A stretch of 9,544 nt of DNA, taken from contig JAEZXC010000116.1 in NCBI GenBank assembly GCA_023442845.1, positions 1-9,544 of the forward strand, in the 5' to 3' direction. The translations under genes were made by a program, and so were the position numbers. This stretch comes from Actinomycetes bacterium (GTDB taxonomy: Bacteria; Actinomycetota; Actinomycetes; Actinomycetales; Demequinaceae). Shown in pieces: positions 6,044 to 9,544 of this stretch (position 1 is the first letter of the stretch; the number at the start of each line of letters is the position of its first letter). Under the pieces are notes generated by a model. It was given only the letters and a program-made list of their open reading frames with translations. It had not been told where the DNA came from and did not search any database.

Positions 6044-6054
6044 TGGTGCGCCAG

Positions 6055-6459
6055 ATGACGATGCTTGACGTGCGCCTTGCGCAACTGCGCCACCAGCGTC
6101 GGGAAATGCGCCGTGAACTCGCCCGAATCCGTTGGTGGGCGCGGCTCCTGCAAGCCCGCCGCGACCTTCTTGTCGCACGAATCGCCTTTCCCGGCGAGAC
6201 CGGTGCCGTCGATCTGGACGCCGCATGGGAGGCCCTTGCGGCCGACGCCCCCACGTCAGCAGAACTCTCGGCAGCGGTGTGGGACGTTCACGAGGAGGGT
6301 ATTCCCGGTAGCATCGAGCGCATCGATGCACTTGCCGCGCGCCTTGCTTCATATGAGGCCCGGGTAAGTGACAACCTGGAGACTGTGACGGCAGACGTGG
6401 TGAGAGCAATGGGAGAGGCGCATCGCGCGTCCGTGAGGCCGAAGGTGAGCCATGGCTGA
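6055..6459 (+). CDS. RsiG-like two-helix coiled-coil protein (possible anti-sigma relative)
   Basis: 134 residues from ATG 6055. Two long charged helices are evident, roughly 5-42 (rich in Arg, LRHQRREMRRELARIRWWAR) and 86-129, joined by a linker containing ALAADAPTSAEL. The order and several blocks resemble RsiG, the Streptomyces anti-sigma factor of WhiG whose antiparallel coiled coil binds two c-di-GMP through two copies of E(X)3S(X)2R(X)3Q(X)3D. Helix 1 has RLLQARRDLL, close to RsiG's RLLQGRIDIL, but keeps only the Q and D of the motif. Helix 2 has YEARVS, keeping only the E and S. So the homology is plausible (from memory, not searched) and c-di-GMP binding doubtful. The last 8 nt overlap the start of crp, implying coupled translation. 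M. tuberculosis has a small gene (Rv3675) in the same slot. No sigma factor gene is nearby. Confidence 0.72.
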   Translation: MTMLDVRLAQLRHQRREMRRELARIRWWARLLQARRDLLVARIAFPGETGAVDLDAAWEALAADAPTSAELSAAVWDVHEEGIPGSIERIDALAARLASYEARVSDNLETVTADVVRAMGEAHRASVRPKVSHG

Positions 6460-7144
6460 GAATCCTCGTGAAGAACAGCTGCTGCGCTCTGCGCCGCTCT
6501 TTGGTGGGATGGACGCGGAAAACGCGCGGTCACTCATCGCGACCATGACGCGGCGAGAGGTGTCGCGCGGCGAAACGATCTTCCGCGAAGGCGACGACGG
6601 CCACGCCATGTACGTCATTGTGCGAGGCAAGGTGAAATTGGCCCGGACGGCCCGCGACGGTCGCGAAAACCTGCTGGCACTTCTTGGTGTGGGCGACATG
6701 TTCGGCGAACTGAGTGTCTTTGACCCGGGACCGCGCATGTCCCGTGCTCACGCGGTTGAGGACTCCGTTGTGTACGAACTGCCCAAAGACACTCTTGACG
6801 AGTGGCTCGATAGCCACCTCGATATGAGCCGTCACATGCTGCGGGCACTGGCTCAGCGCATCCGCCGCACGTCAAACACGATGGCGGACCTCATCTTCTC
6901 TGACGTGCCTGGCCGCGTCGCAAAGGCAATTCTCGACCTTGGTCACCGGTTTGGACGCATGGAACGTGGGCACGTCACGGTGCGTCACGGCCTCACCCAG
7001 GAGGAGTTGGCGCAACTCGTCGGGGCCTCGCGTGAGACGGTCAACAAGGCGCTCGCAGACTTCGCTTCGCGCGGGTGGATCGACGTCCACATTGGCGCGG
7101 TTGAGGTGTACGAACCCGAACGGCTGCGGGCGCGCTCGCGTTGA
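6452..7144 (+). CDS. crp: Crp/GlxR-type cAMP-responsive transcriptional regulator
   Basis: 230 residues. The N-terminal cyclic-nucleotide-binding domain has FREGDDGHAMYVIVRGKVKL (44-63) and the phosphate-binding cassette FGELSVFDPGPRMS (84-97) with Gly85, Glu86, Arg95 and Ser97. A long dimerisation helix follows (125-147), then ADLIFSDVPGRVAKAIL (145-161), and the helix-turn-helix LTQEELAQLVGASRETVNKALADF (181-204) with the ASRETV recognition helix. These match M. tuberculosis Crp (Rv3676) and Corynebacterium GlxR closely, so cAMP dependence and a TGTGA-N6-TCACA target are expected. It is a global regulator of carbon and energy metabolism in relatives. The ATG lies inside the end of the RsiG-like gene (8-nt overlap), preceded by AAGGTGAG. 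It ends 27 bp from the convergent ridA; no terminator hairpin is visible in that gap. Confidence 0.94.
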   Translation: MAENPREEQLLRSAPLFGGMDAENARSLIATMTRREVSRGETIFREGDDGHAMYVIVRGKVKLARTARDGRENLLALLGVGDMFGELSVFDPGPRMSRAHAVEDSVVYELPKDTLDEWLDSHLDMSRHMLRALAQRIRRTSNTMADLIFSDVPGRVAKAILDLGHRFGRMERGHVTVRHGLTQEELAQLVGASRETVNKALADFASRGWIDVHIGAVEVYEPERLRARSR

Positions 7145-7171
7145 GAGCGTTTCCTCTTTAAGGGTGGCTGT

Positions 7172-7633
7172 TTAGGCGCGCACTGCGACGGTGAGTTCGA
7201 CCTCGACCGGCGCTCCCAACGGCAGCGAGGACACACCGACTGCGGAACGAACGTGAATGCCCGCGTCGCCGAAGATGTCCGTCATCAATGCCGACGCCGC
7301 GTTCATCACGGCCGGCTGACCGCCAAAACCCGGGCCAGACGCGACATAGCCCACGACGCGCACAACCGACTCGATGTTGTCGATGCCGCCTGCAGCGTCG
7401 GCCGCTGCGGCGACGGCATTGAGCGCCGCCTGACGCGCGCAATTGGCAGCGATCTCCGGTGCCACCGTCTCGCCAACGATGCCCGTCGCGATGAGGACAC
7501 CCTCGATGAAAGGCAGCTGGCCTGAGGTCGAGATGAGGTTGCCATGGCGGAGAGCGGGAACGTAGGCGCCCACGGGCACGGCAACCTCCGGCAACGTGAT
7601 CCCCGCTGCGGCAAGCCGTTCGGAGTGGCTCAC
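7172..7633 (-). CDS. RidA/YjgF-family protein
   Basis: 153 residues from GTG 7633-7631 (MSHSERLAAAGITLP). The frame is open further to 7924, but that region is the DUF4177 gene in another frame and then the PBP gene in antisense. Family pattern: YVPALRHGNLISTSGQLPF (24-42), ANCARQAALNAVAAA (63-77), VVRVVGYVAS (90-99), MNAASALMTDIFGD (110-123), and the C-terminal VRSAVGVSSLPLGAPVEVEL (128-147) with Arg129 at the position of the Arg that contacts the carboxylate in RidA imine deaminases. At about 150 residues it is the longer subfamily common in actinobacteria beside crp (Rv3678c position). RidA proper hydrolyses reactive 2-aminoacrylate; whether this subgroup does is not known. GTG overlaps the DUF4177 stop by 4 nt, so the pair is coupled. 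Confidence 0.92.
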   Translation of the reverse strand: MSHSERLAAAGITLPEVAVPVGAYVPALRHGNLISTSGQLPFIEGVLIATGIVGETVAPEIAANCARQAALNAVAAAADAAGGIDNIESVVRVVGYVASGPGFGGQPAVMNAASALMTDIFGDAGIHVRSAVGVSSLPLGAPVEVELTVAVRA

Positions 7634-7782
7634 GGAAGGGCTCGCTTCAAATAAGCGACGAGTCCGCCGGTGGGGCCTGTAATCACCGTCACCAATTCCC
7701 AGCCATCTGCACCCCACTGATCCAGGATCTGCTTGGTCGCATGCTCGATGAGCGGAACAGTTGCGTACTCCCATTTGGTCAT
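7630..7782 (-). CDS. DUF4177-family small protein
   Basis: 50 residues from ATG 7782-7780. Sequence features are those of the short actinobacterial DUF4177 proteins: MTKWEYATVPL at the start, DQWGADGWELVTV (21-33), and VAYLKR (42-47) at the end; a small alpha/beta protein with no catalytic motif. Its TGA overlaps the GTG of ridA (GTGA). No Shine-Dalgarno is near; instead TACTCT lies 6 nt before the ATG, so the mRNA may be leaderless. It is divergent from the PBP gene. Function unknown; the linkage to RidA is conserved in many actinobacteria (a small gene next to Rv3678c in M. tuberculosis). Confidence 0.88.
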   Translation of the reverse strand: MTKWEYATVPLIEHATKQILDQWGADGWELVTVITGPTGGLVAYLKRALP

Positions 7783-7788
7783 GGCATG

Positions 7789-7794
7789 AGAGTA
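7789..7794 (-). promoter_or_regulatory. candidate -10 (TACTCT) for leaderless DUF4177-ridA mRNA
   Basis: TACTCT on the minus strand ends 6 nt before the ATG at 7782. It fits TANNNT and the spacing of a leaderless start. An out-of-frame ATG lies inside the 6-nt interval. Confidence 0.42.
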
Positions 7795-7807
7795 ACCCCC
7801 CGGAACC

Positions 7808-7822
7808 GTGAGCGCCGCTCAC
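7808..7822. promoter_or_regulatory. inverted repeat GTGAGC-GCC-GCTCAC in the PBP/DUF4177 divergent region
   Basis: A perfect 6-bp palindrome with a 3-nt centre lies between the two divergent starts. It resembles a Crp half-site pair (GTGA...TCAC), but the gap between GTGA and TCAC is 7 nt where the consensus TGTGA-N6-TCACA has 6. The right arm with its centre, GCCGCTCAC (7814-7822), is repeated directly at 7843-7851. Possible operator for one or both directions; the 3-nt loop makes a strong hairpin terminator less likely, and no U-tract follows. Confidence 0.4.
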
Positions 7823-7855
7823 ACGTTGGCAGGACGGTTCAGGCCGCTCACCACG

Positions 7856-7861
7856 TAAGGT
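7856..7861 (+). promoter_or_regulatory. candidate -10 (TAAGGT) or weak Shine-Dalgarno before the PBP gene
   Basis: TAAGGT fits TANNNT and ends 6 nt before ATG 7868, as for a leaderless mRNA. The same bases contain AAGG (7857-7860), a weak ribosome-binding site 7 nt from the ATG. The sequence cannot separate the two readings. Confidence 0.35.
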
Positions 7862-7867
7862 TCTCCC

Positions 7868-9544
7868 ATGGGTTTGTTTACTGCCGACCGCGCGCGACGC
7901 GACGGGCGGGTCACCTTGCTGCAACTGGTGACGTCGCTGTTGGGCTTCATGTTGTTCTCGGTGATGGGCGGTGTGCTCATTGCTGGCCTGGCGCTACCAG
8001 CCGTCACGGTTGCTGGCCAGGCGGTCAACGGAACTGCCGAACTCTTTGAGGCACTTCCCGAGGAGTTCAACCAAACCACCCTGCCTCAGGCGTCGAGCAT
8101 TTATGCGAGCGACGGCACCACCCTGCTCGCGACCTTCTACAACCAGAACCGTGAAGTGGTTCCGCTTGAGGAGATCTCGCCGTGGATGCAAAAGGCGCAA
8201 ATTGACGTTGAGGACAAGCGTTTCTGGTTGCACCACGGCGTCGACGGTGAGGGCCTGCTTGCCGCCGCCAAGGACAACCTCGGTTCGGACTCGACCCGTG
8301 GCGCGTCGACGATCACGCAGCAGCTGGTGAAGAACACGCTGATCCAGGCCGCTGAGAACATCGAAGATGAGGCCGAAAGGCAAAAGGCCATCGACGAGGC
8401 GACCGAGCCGACGCTGCCCCGCAAGATCCGCGAGTGGCGCATGGCCATGGCCTACGAAGACAAGTTGAACAAGGAGTACGGCACCGAGTGCTCCGGAGAA
8501 AACCCCGGCGTTGATTGCGGCAAGGAACAGGTGCTCGAGCAGTACCTCAACATCGCGCAGTACGGACCGCGCGTGTACGGCGTTGAGGCCGCCGCCCAGT
8601 TGTACTTTGGTGTGTCGGCCAAGGAGCTCGACGCGATCCAGTCCGCGACCATCGCCGGAATCACGCAGAACCCGAGCCGCTGGGACCCCCTGCGCTTCCC
8701 GGAACAGGCCGAAGAGCGTCGGAATATTGTGCTGCAGCGCATGTTCGAGCAAAAGCACCTCACGCTCGCTGAATACACGACGTACAAGAACACGCCGCTG
8801 GAATCGACGCTGAACCCCACGAGCCCGAAGTTCTCGTGTGCCGCATCCGATCTCGCGCCGTTCTTCTGCGACTACGTGACCCGGGTCATCACGAAGCACG
8901 AGGTGTTCCGGGGCGAGGGCAAGCGACTCCTCTTCAACGGTGGTCTTCGCATCATCACGACGCTCGACGTCGACATGCAGACGTACGCGAATGACTCGGT
9001 GCGCAAGCACGCCCCCATCGACGACCCGTCCGGCATCGAAGACGCGCTTGCCGCGCTCGATGTCAAGACCGGCAACATCGTTGCGATGGCACAGAACCGC
9101 TACTTCGACCCGACCTCAAAGGCGCCGTACTCGACGGCCATTAACTTGTCGGTGTCGCGCGACCTCGGTGGTTCGCGAGGCTTCTCGCCTGGATCGTCGT
9201 TTAAGCCCGTGATCCTCGCAGCCTGGCTCGACTCGGGGCGCGCGCTACGTGAGTACGTGTCCGGTTACCAGCGCACGTACACCGACGGCGAGTTCCGTGC
9301 GTGTGGGGCGCCGTACACGCCGCTTCGCTGGAGCCCCGGCAACGTGGAGGCCTCCGAGAACCGTCAGACGTCGGTCCTCGACGCCACTGCCTACTCCGTC
9401 AACACCGCTTACGTGTCGATGGCGCATGCGCTCGACCTGTGTGAGGTCCGAGACATGGCGGTCGCGCTTGGCTTTGAGCGCGCTGACGGCGCAGAGATCG
9501 AGACAGTGCCATCCATTTCGCTTGGTACGCAGAACGCCTCGCCG
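7868..9544 (+). CDS. class A penicillin-binding protein, PonA2-like (runs off right edge)
   Basis: The first 559 residues of a bifunctional peptidoglycan synthase. Short cytoplasmic start with a basic patch (RARRDGR, 8-14), one membrane anchor (about 17-50), then the GT51 glycosyltransferase: VEDKRFWLHHGVD (114-126) with catalytic Glu115, RGASTITQQLVKN (144-156), RKIREW (185-190), and EQYLNIAQYGPRVYGVEAAA (224-243) with the second active-site Glu224. The transpeptidase domain starts near 355; its SxxK is Ser443-x-x-Lys446 (PGSSFKP) and SxN is Ser510-Val-Asn512. The KTG motif lies beyond the window. It polymerises lipid II and cross-links peptides outside the membrane. An acidic insert (about 162-182) sits between GT motifs. 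Six Cys fall in the extracytoplasmic part (208, 217, 324, 334, 479, 525), possibly disulfides. Position beside crp matches ponA2. Confidence 0.95.
   Translation, partial: MGLFTADRARRDGRVTLLQLVTSLLGFMLFSVMGGVLIAGLALPAVTVAGQAVNGTAELFEALPEEFNQTTLPQASSIYASDGTTLLATFYNQNREVVPLEEISPWMQKAQIDVEDKRFWLHHGVDGEGLLAAAKDNLGSDSTRGASTITQQLVKNTLIQAAENIEDEAERQKAIDEATEPTLPRKIREWRMAMAYEDKLNKEYGTECSGENPGVDCGKEQVLEQYLNIAQYGPRVYGVEAAAQLYFGVSAKELDAIQSATIAGITQNPSRWDPLRFPEQAEERRNIVLQRMFEQKHLTLAEYTTYKNTPLESTLNPTSPKFSCAASDLAPFFCDYVTRVITKHEVFRGEGKRLLFNGGLRIITTLDVDMQTYANDSVRKHAPIDDPSGIEDALAALDVKTGNIVAMAQNRYFDPTSKAPYSTAINLSVSRDLGGSRGFSPGSSFKPVILAAWLDSGRALREYVSGYQRTYTDGEFRACGAPYTPLRWSPGNVEASENRQTSVLDATAYSVNTAYVSMAHALDLCEVRDMAVALGFERADGAEIETVPSISLGTQNASP

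Larger units (their letters stand above)
5945..6054. other. divergent intergenic region between nth and the RsiG-like/crp genes
   Basis: 110 bp holding the promoters of both directions. Besides the nth -10 candidate, ATCGGC (5976-5981) and GCCGAT (6003-6008) form a 6-bp inverted repeat separated by 21 bp, which could be an operator or chance. No TGTGA-N6-TCACA Crp site is visible, so autoregulation by the adjacent crp gene is not supported by a consensus match. Confidence 0.4.

Noticed and set aside
5945..6054. Crp binding site upstream of the RsiG-like/crp genes
   Set aside because: No TGTGA-N6-TCACA or close variant was found. The nearest string (GGTGACC) lacks a paired arm.
5945..6409. 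Upstream extension of nth (383-codon frame)
   Set aside because: The added residues are Pro/Arg-rich, antisense to the RsiG-like gene, and do not match any endonuclease III N-terminus. The ATG at 5944 has a good -10 placement.
7145..7171. Bidirectional terminator between crp and ridA
   Set aside because: The 27-bp gap shows only a very weak CCT/AGG pairing around CTTTAAG and no GC-rich stem with a T-tract.
7634..7924. Upstream extension of the RidA frame (250 codons)
   Set aside because: It overlaps the DUF4177 gene in another frame and the start of the PBP. RidA homology begins after the GTG at 7633.
7994..9010. 338-codon open frame on the minus strand opposite the PBP
   Set aside because: It is antisense to conserved glycosyltransferase motifs. 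The translation is rich in Arg, Leu and Val with no recognisable domain, as expected for a shadow frame in GC-rich DNA.

Overview
The window is high-GC, gene-dense DNA from an actinobacterium (Actinomycetota). The protein set points there: a GlnR-type orphan response regulator, a Crp/GlxR-type regulator, an actinobacterial nitrobindin-like protein, DUF4395, a DUF4177/RidA pair and a PonA2-like class A penicillin-binding protein. GTG starts, 1-4 nt gene overlaps and TANNNT hexamers placed 6-7 nt before start codons also fit. A Micrococcales-like host is my inference; nothing here fixes the genus. No tRNA, rRNA, mobile element or CRISPR array is visible, and no gap between genes exceeds about 110 bp.

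Left block (1-3198, minus strand). Seven tightly packed genes read leftward: a polytopic membrane protein of unknown function, a membrane-anchored thioredoxin-like protein, a DUF4395 membrane protein, a DsrE-family protein, a 36-residue single-span membrane protein, a ferric nitrobindin-like protein, and the N-terminal third or more of a YgfZ/GcvT-like folate-binding protein that runs off the left edge. The three central genes each carry a CxxC pair, so a thiol or sulfur-transfer relay is a reasonable hypothesis.

Middle (3254-5278, plus strand). A GlnR-like regulator is transcribed divergently from the left block and is followed by nhaA, a Na+/H+ antiporter. NhaA runs tail-to-tail into nth, and the two reading frames overlap by 21 bp.

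Right block (5258-9544). nth (minus) diverges from an RsiG-like coiled-coil gene overlapping crp (plus). Then come ridA and a 50-residue DUF4177 gene (minus, 4-nt overlap), divergent from a large class A PBP that runs off the right edge.

From memory of Mycobacterium tuberculosis gene order, the left block parallels Rv0813c-Rv0818 and the right block parallels Rv3674c-Rv3682. The window therefore looks like two conserved actinobacterial neighbourhoods joined through nhaA, each with substitutions: a DsrE gene where the rhodanese (cysA2-sseC2) lies, and no MBL-fold, ArsA-like or WhiB gene before the PBP. The most unusual points are the CxxC trio, the RsiG homologue with eroded c-di-GMP motifs fused translationally to crp, the nitrobindin with Tyr in place of the heme His, and the unlisted 36-residue membrane protein.
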